64,000 nucleotides of DNA from Arcuatula senhousia. Its lineage: Eukaryota > Mollusca > Bivalvia > Mytilida > Mytilidae. A program made the position numbers and the translations under genes. Where the stretch lies: the NCBI GenBank assembly GCA_963971305.1, contig OZ020307.1:47303702-47367701 (forward strand), given 5' to 3'. A model generated the notes under the pieces. That model was not told where the DNA came from, did not search any database, and saw only the letters and a list, made by a program, of their open reading frames with translations. Each line of letters begins with the position of its first letter. Positions within the stretch are counted from its first letter, which is position 1. This document shows, one piece after another, positions 46,656 through 57,335 of this stretch.

Positions 46656-46999
46656 TAAAAATGCTACTTAAAAATGGAATGAGAAGCAATTAATATCAAG
46701 GCATTGGAATTTTTGGCACTTAAAAGTTAAACCCATAATCTTATAATTGGGGCGGGATCAGCATTCTTACGGAAAAAAATTTGCAAAATGCCCTAAAAAT
46801 AACTAAAAGTACACTAGTCTAATGATGCATTTAATGAATTCCAAAGTTTATCTTTGGATGTAACATTTCAAGACTCTTTTTTAAAATTAAAACCAAGATT
46901 TTTGAACCACCAATTTTCAATCCTTTTTTTTAAGGAATGTATTGTTTGCAGTAGGTCCTTAAATTTGTAAAGTCTGAAGGAGATCGAGCCCTGATCGAG

Positions 47000-47180
47000 T
47001 GCAGAAGCGGATCCAGGATTTTAGTTTAGGGGGCGTGAACCTTTTTATCGCCCAGCAGAGCGACACGCAATTTTTTTAAAAGTGTTTTAACGTGGATTTT
47101 ATGCATAAAATCATTATTTTTGCCAGTTTTAAGGGGGGCGCACTCTCCTCACGCCCCCCTCTGAATACAACCCTGGAGTG
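47000..47180. mobile_element. GGATCCAGG-family MITE, best copy
   Basis: Left gcggatccaggattttagtt then taggggg. Centre: ggattttatgcataaaatca, a short palindrome. Right: cacgcccccctctgaatac then aaccctgg. Inverted ends pair ccagg with cctgg and ggggcgtga with tcacgcccc. Confidence 0.7.
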
Positions 47181-47722
47181 GGTACAAAATATATTCCAGA
47201 TCTTAGTAGTAATGCCAGGAATGGATCCAGGTGGGGTTCTTCTAAAGTCCAGGATGACTGACCTGGGGGTGCAAAAAACTACAAACATTTCTAACCCCAA
47301 ACTTCACTTGGGTATGGATCTGCCAATGAACAACTGAAACAAGCCTTGAAATGCATATCTAATAAGTTCCAAAACTGCTATGCTATCACACAATGCCAAA
47401 AGTACTACAATGACTATAAACATTATATTACATGATATAAGATTTAAAACAAAAAAATTATATAAAATTTGAAAAACAACTAACAAACATCTTTTTACGT
47501 TTTATGCTACAATCAACATGTGGCATTGAAGACCCTGTAAAAAAATCCTTTTTCAAGTATACTAGAATATAAAGTACAAGACTACAAGCTAAAACTTGCA
47601 TCACCTGCAAAAGTTAATGTAAAGCAAATACTTTTAAAAAATATATGTAATGTATTTTGTTATGAAGAACATGTAAGTGGCTCGTTTATTTATTTCTACT
47701 AATTGTTGTGACATAACCTTAC

Positions 47723-47848
47723 CTCTGTATGGAGTGACATTGACCTTGACCGAAGATGAGGCAGAGGCTGGACGATTGTATATTTCCGCTGAGGTTGACC
47801 CGTTGGTTATGGACACAGGTCTGTAGTCATCTGCTGTGGCAGGCTTCC
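47723..47848 (-). CDS. SORBS: Exon 4: 126-nt phase 1-1 cassette, Ser-rich linker
   Basis: Acceptor gacttatag and donor TACAGAG|GTAAGG bound 126 nt encoding 42 residues beginning RKPATADDYRPVSITNGS and ending VKVNVTPYR. The first codon uses the A left by exon 3. It is low-complexity Ser/Ala-rich in the middle (RPASASSS), as expected for a disordered linker. Phase 1 on both sides. The donor matches consensus well; the acceptor tract is modest. It lies just downstream of the large nested repeat composite in the preceding intron. Confidence 0.85.
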
Positions 47849-48832
47849 CTATAAGTCATTGAATAATAGAAGTTTTATCAGACTGAAGCAGCTAGATAAT
47901 CTGTGAGTCAATGATCACTTGTAATACCCCAGCTTTTAACTTAGACTTCTTCTAGTTGGGGTATAACTAGACAATGATTACTCTTGAAGCTCTTCACTTT
48001 AAAAAATGGGTTGTGTTTGAATGTAAAATAATGTCTGAAATCTTTCTTTTTTCCAGCCTATTTATAATCAAAATCTCAGCACTTTAGCATAAACTTCTTA
48101 TCAATGTATCATTTTTTCAAAAATAAAAAAACAAACTCTTTTAAATCATGTTGTATATATGGTGTATGTATTGTTTTATAAAATAAAAATGTTACAAAAT
48201 ATTTAGTTTAATAAAATTTTGTACTTGTATTTTGTGTTTGTATTTGTACTGCTTAAAAATATTGTGAAATATTCCATTTTTCATAAATCACTAAATTAAA
48301 GAGAGAATCAAGTTTTAAGAACAGATAGAAGTTTCTTTGGAATCTAAAACAAGAGGCTCCCAGGAGCCTGAATCGCTCACCTGAACTACACAGATACATA
48401 TATTTGTAGATATTATTGTGCTTAACCATATGCGATTTAAATTTCTGAAATAACTTGGTTAGTTTTCAAGTTATTGGGCTTAATAAGTGCAAGATTTAGA
48501 AAAATTAGAAAAAAGGGCAATAACTTTTGTTGTTTTAAGGACAATAACTCCTAATAGAAATGGTCCTACAGCTTTGACCTAAATACATAAAATGTAGATC
48601 TTGATATGCTTGATCATATACAATTCAAATTTTTGAAATATCTTGTATAGTTTTCAAGATATATAGCTAAATAAGTGAAAAATTTTGAAAAATTCCAGAA
48701 AAAGGGCAATAACTCCTACATCAATTGTTGGATCTTCTTGAAACTTTCAGAGCAGGTAGATCTTGAGATGCTAATCACTTTTGTTTCCAATCAGAATTTT
48801 GATATCTGTAACCATTTTTGAGTTATTAGCAA

Positions 48833-50351
48833 ACAAGAGTTGACACTAAAGTGTGTCTCGCCTGTCGGCACCATCACAGAACTCATTGAAGGTCTAGCTG
48901 GGCCTTCAGAAAAGTTAAGGTCAAGGTCATGTGACAGACAGATGACAGAATTCCTATCCATCACAAAAATGTCTGAAGTTTGTTATAGATACCATAGTTA
49001 TTGAGAAACTATGAAAAAAAACAACATTCACTAAGTCATTGAACCATGAAAATGGGGTCAGGGTCACACCACATGGTGTCAGTTGTTTAGACCGAAACCC
49101 CAAATGTCTGTATGTCAAATATCAGATGCCTAGCTATTATACTTTTAACTTAATTTATTTTCGACAAAAATTTTAATTGTCAAAAAAATCATCTAAGTCC
49201 ACAGAGTCACTGAACCATGGAAATTGTGTCAAGGTCACAGGACATTGTGTCAGTTGCATAGACCATAACTCCAGGTGTCTGTATACCAGATATCAGATGC
49301 CTAGCTATTATACTTTTCACTTAATTCATTTTCCACAAAAGTCCTACATAGAGGTTTTTTGGCCCCCAAAATCATCCAAGTCCACAGAGTCACTGAACCA
49401 TAAAAATGGAGTCAAGGTCAAATGGCATGGCGCCAGTTGCATAGACCATAACCCAAAGTGTCTGTATACCAGATATCAAATGCCTAGCTATTATACTTTT
49501 CACTTTATTCATTTTTCACTAAAGTCTTACAAAGGGGTTTTCATCAAAGTTAACAGAGTCAATGAACCATGAAATTGGGGTCAAGGTCAAATGTCATGGT
49601 GCCAGTTGTGTAGACCATAACCCCGACTGTCCGTATACCAAATATCAGATGCCTAGCTATTATACTTTTCTTGTAATTCATTTTCCACAAAAGTCTTACA
49701 AAGGGTTTTTTTGGCCTGAAAAAACATCTAAGTTTGCAGAGTCACTCAACCATGAAATTTTGGTCAGAGTCAAACGGCATGGTGCCAGTTGCGTAGACCA
49801 TAACCTGAACTGTCTGTATACCAAATATCAGATGCCTAGCTATTATACTTTTCTTGTAATTCATTTTCCACAAAAGTCTTACAAAGGTTTTTTTTGGCCT
49901 GAAAAAACATCTAAGTTTGCAGAGTCACTGAACCATGAAATTTGGGTCAGGGTCAAACGAAATGGTGCCAGTTGCGTAGACCATAACCTGAACTGTCTGT
50001 ATACCAAATATCAGATGCCTAGCTATTAAACTTTTCTTGTAATTCATTTTCCACAAAAGTCTTACAAAGGGGTTTTTTGGCCCGAAAAAACATCTAAGTT
50101 CACAGAGTCACTGAACCATGAAATTTGGGTCAGGGTCAAACGGCATGGTGCCAGTTGCGTAGACCATAACCTGAACTGTCTGTATACCAAATATCAGATG
50201 CCTAGCTATTATACTTTTCTTGTAATTCATTTTCCACAAAAGTCTTACAAAAAAGTTTACGCCGTCGCTGTCGCCGTCGCCGCCGCCGCCGCCGCCGGAA
50301 AGTAATACCTATGTCTCGCCTTCAGCGACTAAAGTCGCAGGCGAGACAAAA
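48833..50351 (+). mobile_element. Type B element nested in type A
   Basis: acaagagttgacactaaagt, then gtctcgcctg (48,855-48,864); right end caggcgagac (50,338-50,347) then aaaa. The body has several 183-bp units (catgaaat at 49,568, 49,751, 49,934 and 50,117), then a GTCGCC/GCC microsatellite. The 3' end forms a hairpin gcgact-aa-agtcgc. Open frames of 131 and 155 residues arise because 183 is a multiple of three. Confidence 0.75.
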
Positions 50352-51355
50352 ACTGCAATTTACCATTATATTCTATTTTTAGCCATGGCGGCCATATTTT
50401 TTTACGAATCAAAAATCTGAACGACACACTTGTAGCATTTATGCTATTAAACAACTGTGCCAAGTTTGGTTGAAGCTGGATGTATGGTGTCAGACAAGTT
50501 AATCTTTGAAATTCAGGGAAAAAGTAATGAAAAATGGTAAATTTTGACGCTTTAAGGGCCATAACTCCTAAAAGAAATGGTTCCACAGCTTTGACCTTAT
50601 TACATGAAATGTAGATCTTAATGTGCTTAATCATATGCAATTTGAATTTTTAAAATATCTTGCATAGTTTTTAAGATATAGAGCTAAATAAGTGCAAAAT
50701 TTTGAAAAAATCCAGAAAAAGGGCAATAACTCCTACATCGGTTTATTGGATCTTCTTGAAAATTTAAGGGTAGGTAGATCTTGAGGTGCTGGGGCCAGTA
50801 ACTAAAAGCAATCTTAGACTTTAAGATATTCTTAAGACACTCTTTTAAAATAAGAGTGTATCTAAAAGCAGTCGTAGAATGATTGACAGCCCTTAACTTC
50901 TATTCAGACACGCAAATTTAAGAAATGTCTACGAAAAAGTCTTAAGATTATCTTATTTTTGTCGGGTAACTAAAAGGTTTCTAAAAATTTAACCTGTTCG
51001 CAAAATCATCTTTAGGTCAACTTTGATATTTAAAAGTGTGTAACTAAATGTTCTTTATATGAAAACAATCTTCGTAACGTTAAGGGTGCCCATGACCAAC
51101 CTTAAATGTCTTCTCTTTAAAGACAAACCACAGAAGCTTATGACCGTAGCACTATTTTTAATGAAAAATTAATTTTACATGCACTGAAAAAAAAACTCCA
51201 TAATGAAAATGTCCATTTTTCATATAAAATTTGATTGAAATCACTGATAAATCGAATGAAAGCTATTAATAGCTACGTGTACAAAAAAAATATGTATTAA
51301 GGGCGCCCATCTTGTATTTTCCAAGATTTTTTTTTGCCTGAGTAAGCATTAAAGG

Positions 51356-51796
51356 ATGTTGTTTCAATTGAACTATACCTTTAACAAAAATGAAATCATT
51401 AATATTGGAAATTTTGCATGTTTTTCACACGAACTGGCTCATAAACATGATAAAGGCAATGTGCGTTCACGAGCACATCTGCATGTCGCAAAGGATTTCA
51501 AGCGTATATTGCACAGTGACACAAATGGAATAACTGTGGTTTGTCGGAAGCTATTGAAAGTAAAGATATTTAAAATGGATGACTTTAAGGAGACAGTAGT
51601 TTTGGTCTTACATAAGATTTCAACCCTTCCAGGCAGGAAGAAAGAAAATATAACAGAGCTCACTAGTCTACGAGATATGTATACTAGAAAGAACCTTAGG
51701 AATATGGAAAATTGTATTTCCTTCCAATGTTTTGATTTAATGCTACTGATGAGAGGTTACTCCTTGAAATATCGATATATAGCATATCCAAATTAA
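51356..51796 (+). CDS. Open frame inside the TIR transposon, unknown
   Basis: 146 codons, the longest open frame of the 2.5-kb element. It is moderately basic, with CFSHELAHKHDKGNVRSRAH near residue 22 and LPGRKKENITELTSLRDMYT around residue 92. I recognise no transposase catalytic pattern or DNA-binding motif. It may be a decayed remnant, an accessory protein or chance. Position in the middle of the element is the only contextual support. Confidence 0.25.
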   Translation: MLFQLNYTFNKNEIINIGNFACFSHELAHKHDKGNVRSRAHLHVAKDFKRILHSDTNGITVVCRKLLKVKIFKMDDFKETVVLVLHKISTLPGRKKENITELTSLRDMYTRKNLRNMENCISFQCFDLMLLMRGYSLKYRYIAYPN

Positions 51797-52394
51797 CCGT
51801 TCATACCCGCGTTTTGGTATTTGTAATTTTGTAAATAGGTCTTAATTTCATACTGAAAAGAGTGTATAATATTAGCTTCTGCTGGTCTACACAACAAATA
51901 TACAAGAAAATGGTTACCAAATCTGGGAAAAAAACTTGAATATGAATGCTGATGGTAGAGATGAAGATGCAGACGATCGAGGGGAACAATTTTATATCTT
52001 TTATAATCTAATTTTACTGCAAGTCAGAATACAACATACATGTAATGTACCAGATCATACCCATGCCAAATATTTACCCACACCCACTAATAGTTCTTGG
52101 AACATTAATGTCCTTGTAATAAATATAACCTAAGGTTGAATCCGCGCAGCCAGAAGGTCAAGGTATAAAAGATGTGAGAGAAATAGTGTGAACTAAGTTT
52201 GTACTATTGCACTATGCGTACCCAGCTCCATCACTCTAAGACTTGTTAAAAATGAGATGCGCATATGACTAAAACATTGCTAGATCACTGTATTGCTTTT
52301 TGTATTTGAAATGGTCAAAGTCACTGAAATAAAGCCTCTAGGTAGATGTCGAAGACCCTATACAGAAGTCAACAACAATTAAATCTTCCGGAGA

Positions 52395-52485
52395 TTTTTT
52401 TTATGTTTTGTGTTTCTGTGTGCCTTATGACACTCGTATGTCCCACTGGTGCCTCTTTTCTTCTTTCATATACCAAATATCAAGT
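52395..52485 (-). repeat. Fragment of the 40-250 / 28,355 dispersed element
   Basis: On the minus strand: gaagaaaagaggcaccagtg then ggacatacgagtgtcataag, resembling agaagcagaggtaccaatgg of the other copies. It lies inside the 2.5-kb transposon. Confidence 0.5.
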
Positions 52486-54791
52486 CGTTGCGATTTAATC
52501 ATGTTAAGTTGCTGAAGAAGCTGTGACGGGATGTTGTAAGTTGACTTCGTCGGTAAACAGGAAGTAGATATCCAACAGTCCTTATTTTAGTAACCGCTCG
52601 CAATCAAAAAAGACCCAATACTCAATCTATATACAAGTTCCACTTTTCAAGTCACTTTGATTTGTAGATGCCGTGAAAACTGCTATGAAAGATATGTTGC
52701 ACATGGAAAGAGATAAATCAGCATCATGACCCCTTTTCTTCGAAGCTAATAGTGACAGTAACATCTGTCTCATTCCTCTTCTCAGGAAACAAAGACAGTT
52801 TTGTTTTGGGTTAAAGACTTTTCAATATCGATTTATGATACTCATTGATCAAACATGCATCATTGAAATATGATCTTTAAACTCTTGTGGTATAGCGCGC
52901 GTGCAGAATTACATGTAGATAGCAGTAGCAGTATTGTTGTTTTATATGTTCTAGTCATTTTATGCATTTGTTTTCTTTTTGTTGGTCTTAATTAATGTCT
53001 AATTTGTAATCGTTACATAAAATGCACAAATGACGAAAAAATATATGAATACGTAGAATTTTTTAACTAGAAACAAAGACGGAGCGTCCGTATTTAGGTT
53101 AAATTAATTTAATATATCGGCTTCTTGTCTATTTCTTACGATCAACGTATTAAAAAGATAAGTAAATCGTACGAACGAGCAAAGTTGGCGTTTAGTTACA
53201 CCCCTAACATTTTCTTAAGACTATCTTGCAATAATCTTAAATGCTCGATTAAGAAGATCTTAATATTGGCTTTTAGTTACAGGCCCCTGATCACTTAAAC
53301 CCTTGCCAGAATTTTGATATCTGTCACCGTTTTTGAGTTATTTGCAAAAAACTGTATTTGACCCCCCTGTCCTATTTTTAGTAACAGCGGCCATGTTTTT
53401 TGACATATCAAAAATCCCAACGCAAACTTTTTGCACAATACCCTAAGGAACAACCATATCAAGTTTGGCTGCATTTGGCCAAGCAGTTTCAGAGAAGAAG
53501 ATGTTTGAAAAAAGCTAACAGACGACAGACGACAGACGACAGACGACAGACGATGACGGACGGACGACGGACGTAAAGTGATGGCAATAGCTCACATGAC
53601 CCTTCGGGTCAGGTGAGCTAAAAAACTAGCTCTAATTGAATGAAAAATTTTCCTTATTCAACCAGCCTTAAAAAAAAAGATTCTAAATTCTTACATGTAT
53701 TTAACGGGATTAAATAATACAGCATGTACATGTACCAAGGGGAAAAACAGAAATTGTTTTAACAGAAAATTATAGAACCATTATTACATTATATACACGA
53801 AAAGAACACAAAAATGTCTTCCAGGACATAAACAGCCTATAGCTAGGCTTTTAAAAGAAAAATTTCCCCATAAGCATTAAAAGATTCAAAGCCAATGATT
53901 GTAAATCTATTTAAAATTGTCAAAATCACCAAACATTTTAGATAATTTTGTTAGCCTAAATCACTTCATGAGGACTAGAAATTGGTATGCAACATAAACA
54001 TGTATAGTATAAATTATATGCACCAGAGGTACTTAGATTATCAATGATTATACCTGTAAAAATTTGTGTCAGAGTTATAACATGTAATTTTGTGAAATTG
54101 ACTGTGCCCAAACCTATACTTAAACTTGTGATGATTATCACTCTTATAAACATGTGAACGTGGCATCGTGAAACAACGACTAGAAATTGTGTATATCAAT
54201 TAACCCTTATTTAGAAACATTTTTGTTAGAATATGATGTTTGCACACACAAGACTTCATGATAAAGCTGATCATTATTGAGACTGCTACAATTACTAAAA
54301 GTGAACTGCTTAAATTAATGGTAAAGACTTATATAGTGATCATTTGAGCCCCCTCACCATGCTCACCCTATACAATCTACCAAAACTTTCTTTGTCAACA
54401 AAGTCCCAAAAAAGCTTTTAAAAAATTAAATAAAATTCAAAAGTAATGGTTCTGATACCCATAAAAAAGTGTTAATTGAAATTATATGAACTTGCAATGG
54501 CAATGCAAACAAAAACATATATGCAAAATTTAGCAAAAAAATGTCTATAAAAGTAAACGTTGTGATTAAAATTTAGCTGATGTAAATGCACACAATTTCA
54601 TGAACATTGCAGAAAACTTAAAACAAAGCTTTATTATACATTTTTCATATCAAATTGAAAAAAAAACAACAACATTGAAATGAAATTTTCAAGCTATAAG
54701 CGAGATTCCATGAGCATAGAAAATAAGAAAATTGCTAGCCAAACACAATAAAGAAAGAAAAAAAAACTGGGTTATTTCAAAATAAGCTTAC

Positions 54792-54830
54792 TCTTAGGCT
54801 CAATGTAATGAGGCGTTGCTCGAAAGATTC
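54792..54830 (-). CDS. SORBS: Exon 3: 39-nt phase 1-1 microexon
   Basis: Acceptor cactcttcag and donor CTAAGA|GTAAGC bound a 39-nt exon encoding GIFRATPHYIEPK after taking one G from the previous exon. It enters and leaves in phase 1, so it can be skipped without a frameshift. The donor is near consensus. No recognised domain; short tyrosine- and proline-containing linker. Confidence 0.8.
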
Positions 54831-56351
54831 CTGAAGAGTGAGGAGCATATACATGTATTAAAATAAATATTGGCATAAAGTAATCTAAATATGTGTTAGA
54901 CAGTAGACAAAGTTTCAAAAATTATTGATTTTATAATATATATTCAAGAAAAAAATTATCATAAAATATTTAAACCTGATTTCTAAGCACATTTCTAACA
55001 AAAATATTGTTTTCTTAATTTTAATTTGAATGAAATAATAGTAGTCTGTGAACATGTTTGCTGAATGTACCTAAATAAAATGGTCTTATTCCTATAACTT
55101 TTCATGAATGTATTTTTTCCATTTGGTCAGCTTTTTAATTTAGGATGTAACACTACTTTAAAACTACTTGGCAAAGTCTAGTTTAAACTCTTTTTGAATA
55201 AACAATTTTAATATTCTGAAACAAAATATAATGAGTTTGATTTAATAAATCAGCAAAAAGCTTCTAAAGTGTTATTGTTTCTACTGCTTAAATTAAAATA
55301 TTAATACATGTATATGAAAGCCTAAATATCAAATATAGGGAAACTCATGATTTTAACTAAATTAAAATCAAACAGATTATTACATGTGCCTGTCCTAAGC
55401 CAGGAATCTTTGACAAAGCTTTCGTTTGTACTTGTCTTTTTGATGTTTTCTGTTCCTTGTTTAAGAAGGGGGTCTATCTGTGACTATTTCAGGGCTGGAT
55501 TTGAATTATATGCATCTTATTTAGACCATGGGCCAATTGCAGAACCGCGAGCAGTGCCAAATGGCCTCGTTGAAGGCTGCTAGCGGTTGTCCATTGTGGT
55601 TTTTCTAAATTGCCATTTAATTGTGGGCTGTGTCGTGTACACTTATTCCACATCTCTTTATTTTCTATTAGAGGCACCTTATAAACACTAAAGAGACAAT
55701 AACGCTGGCTCTTATTTGCATCGCTTCATGCACGTAACAGACCCTATGGGGATCACCAAGTAGTGCACCACATAGGCTAAATATTTCGCCCATACCCATA
55801 CACCTCTATACTTTTCCTGTGGTCTTCAATATTAACTGTTTCTTTGTTCCACAACCCCACTCCCATATTTTTCGTCATCATTTGTTATTCATGTTCATTT
55901 TATCATCCTTTTAATGTTCATCACCTTTCAGTAACTTATATAGTCTTGCAAGGGCATAGAACACCAACTCACCCACTCAGATAATTTGCATATCAACTGA
56001 AAACATGGTTTTAACAAGGTTTATTGATGTTAAGCTGAAAACCTAAAGAAAAAAAAGATGGCGTGTCTTGGGTGTCAAAAGTCGTATCTGTGAATATTTT
56101 TAAGGAGGTAAAGCTATTTTCAGTATGTGTGTTGGTGTTTAAGGCCCTTTACTGAGGCACGTAAGGTGGTTAGATTTATTGGTGGAGGATACCACCCACC
56201 TTGGGCAGGTAACTGACAAATCTAATCACATAAGCTTTTTTAAGCATACCAGTATCATACATGTACATGTAGTTATTTGTTGTTTAAGGTGGAGAAGTTA
56301 TTTTAAGGAGGTTTATCATACCTGCACTCCCTTATGTTATGGGGGTCATAC
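54831..56351 (-). other. Intron between exons 2 and 3
   Basis: 1.5 kb. Holds one dispersed repeat copy (55,545-55,665). The 55,680-56,350 part is less AT-rich but shows no exon or named element. Confidence 0.6.
55545..55665 (-). repeat. Dispersed repeat (family shared with 33,435 and 62,379)
   Basis: On the minus strand: ccacaatggacaaccgctag, agccttcaacgaggccattt and gctcgcggttctgc, matching in order the copies at 33,435 and 62,379. Confidence 0.65.
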
Positions 56352-56422
56352 CTGTGATTATCTGCTGTTCTATGGGGTGGATGTCCCCATTGACCTGACC
56401 GTTGTACATGGGTGCTGAGCTA
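56352..56422 (-). CDS. SORBS: Exon 2: short linker after the PDZ domain
   Basis: This 71-nt exon sits between acceptor tattttcag and donor CACAG|GTATGA. Taking two bases from the previous exon it starts AGT and reads SSSAPMYNGQVNGDIHPIEQ then QIIT, leaving in phase 1. Frame continuity on both sides supports it. It is the last (most 3') unit of a tandem array: five upstream partial copies keep the acceptor and about 52 nt of exon but lose the donor end. Only this unit has both splice sites. No known domain; probably flexible linker. Confidence 0.85.
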
Positions 56423-56520
56423 CTGAAAATATAAAATGAGAACCATAAGATTCAGTAACCAGGTTATTTGTGCTACATGTACATGCATGTAATATGTTTT
56501 AAAATGTCATGTTTTGGTTC

Positions 56521-57207
56521 TATGAGGTGGATGTCCCCATTGATCTGTCCGTTGTACATGGGTGCTGAGCTACTGAAAATATAAAATGAGAACCATAAGA
56601 TTCAGTAACCAGGTTATTTGTGCTACATGTACATGTACATGCATGTAATATGTTTTAAAATGTCATGTTTTGGTTCTATGGGGTGGATGTCCCCATTGAT
56701 CTGTCCGTTGTACATGGGTGCTGAGCTACTGAAAATATAAAATGAGAACCATAAGATTCAGTAACCAGGTTATTTGTGCTACATGTACATGCATGTAATA
56801 TTTTCTAAAATGTCATGTTTTGGTTCTATGAGGTGGATGTCCCCATTGACCTGTCTGTTGTACATGGGTGCTGAGCTACTGAAAATATAAAACAAGAACC
56901 ATTAAATTCAGTAGAAAATGTTGTTCAAACCAGGTTATTTGTGCTAGTCACTTTGTTGTCACAATGTTACTTGCATTATATTTTAAAGTTACATTTTAGT
57001 TCTTTAGGGTGGATGTCAATATTGACCTGATCTGATATTGTACATGGGTGCTCCATGAGCTATTTATAATCATAAAATTCAGTTTAAAATGAAATGTGGA
57101 TTTAACCAGGTTTCTCTGTGCTTCATGCATGTACATGTAATATGTTTTAATGTCATGTTTTGGTTCTATGGGGTGGATGTCCCCATTGACCTGTCCATTG
57201 TACATAT
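56521..57207 (-). repeat. Tandem array of partial copies of exon 2 with decoy acceptors
   Basis: Units of roughly 150-180 bp repeat the acceptor and first ~52 nt of exon 2. Exon-like cores are at 56,521-56,572, 56,677-56,728 and 56,827-56,878 (acceptor kept), 57,005-57,062 (degenerate) and 57,167-57,207 (truncated). In each, the sequence after CATAGAAC departs from the real exon and no donor follows. If spliced to, the frame runs into intron sequence and stops. The repeat boundary falls inside the exon, so the array came from duplication with one end in exon 2. Spacer sequence is rich in acatgtacatg. Confidence 0.85.
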
Positions 57208-57335
57208 AAAAATTGCATAATCACTTGTCCTAGTTTTCACAGATTTTCATATACCTTGAATATAGTGAAAATAAAAACAAAACAAAATTTACTACCTTTA
57301 CAGTAGACTATAAGACATAATCGTGGTAGCCTCAC

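Larger units (their letters stand above)
38806..47722 (-). other. Intron between exons 4 and 5
   Basis: 8.9 kb. Contains a type B element (40,313-41,234), short repeats at 42,508-42,568, a ~180-bp tandem array (42,760-43,480), two GGATCCAGG-family MITEs (44,020-44,165 and 47,000-47,180) and a 1.9-kb TIR element (44,741-46,655). 41,961-42,216 has the word gtaca(t/c)tggcc repeated three times. No exon recognised. Confidence 0.6.
50791..53288. mobile_element. 2.5-kb TIR transposon nested in type A
   Basis: Left ggggccagtaactaaaagc and right, inverted, ggggcctgtaactaaaagc match at 18 of 19 positions. Extra copies of gtaactaaa sit subterminally at both sides. It interrupts gtagatcttgaggtgct / gatcacttaaacc, which is continuous in the sister unit at about 48,758. 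It carries one 146-codon open frame (51,356-51,796, plus). Confidence 0.8.
48349..53624 (+). mobile_element. Type A element, disrupted by two insertions
   Basis: Starts acaagaggctcccaggagcc and gctcacctga (48,375-48,384). Ends with hairpin gaccc-ttc-gggtc (53,598-53,610), tcaggtgagc (53,609-53,618) and taaaa. Internal ~200-bp units carry caataactcctaatagaaat, gtagatcttgagatgctaat and ttttgatatctgtaacc. A type B element (48,833-50,351) and a TIR transposon (50,791-53,288) sit inside these units. Removing the insertions leaves an element of about 1.3 kb, close in size to the copy at 18,380. Confidence 0.75.
47849..54791 (-). other. Intron between exons 3 and 4
   Basis: 6.9 kb, three quarters of it the nested repeat composite at 48,349-53,624. 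The remainder (47,850-48,348 and 53,625-54,791) is AT-rich with no exon recognised. Confidence 0.65.

Noticed and set aside
49177..50029. 131- and 155-codon plus-strand frames as genes
   Set aside because: They are produced by 183-bp tandem units; no start context, domain or splice support.
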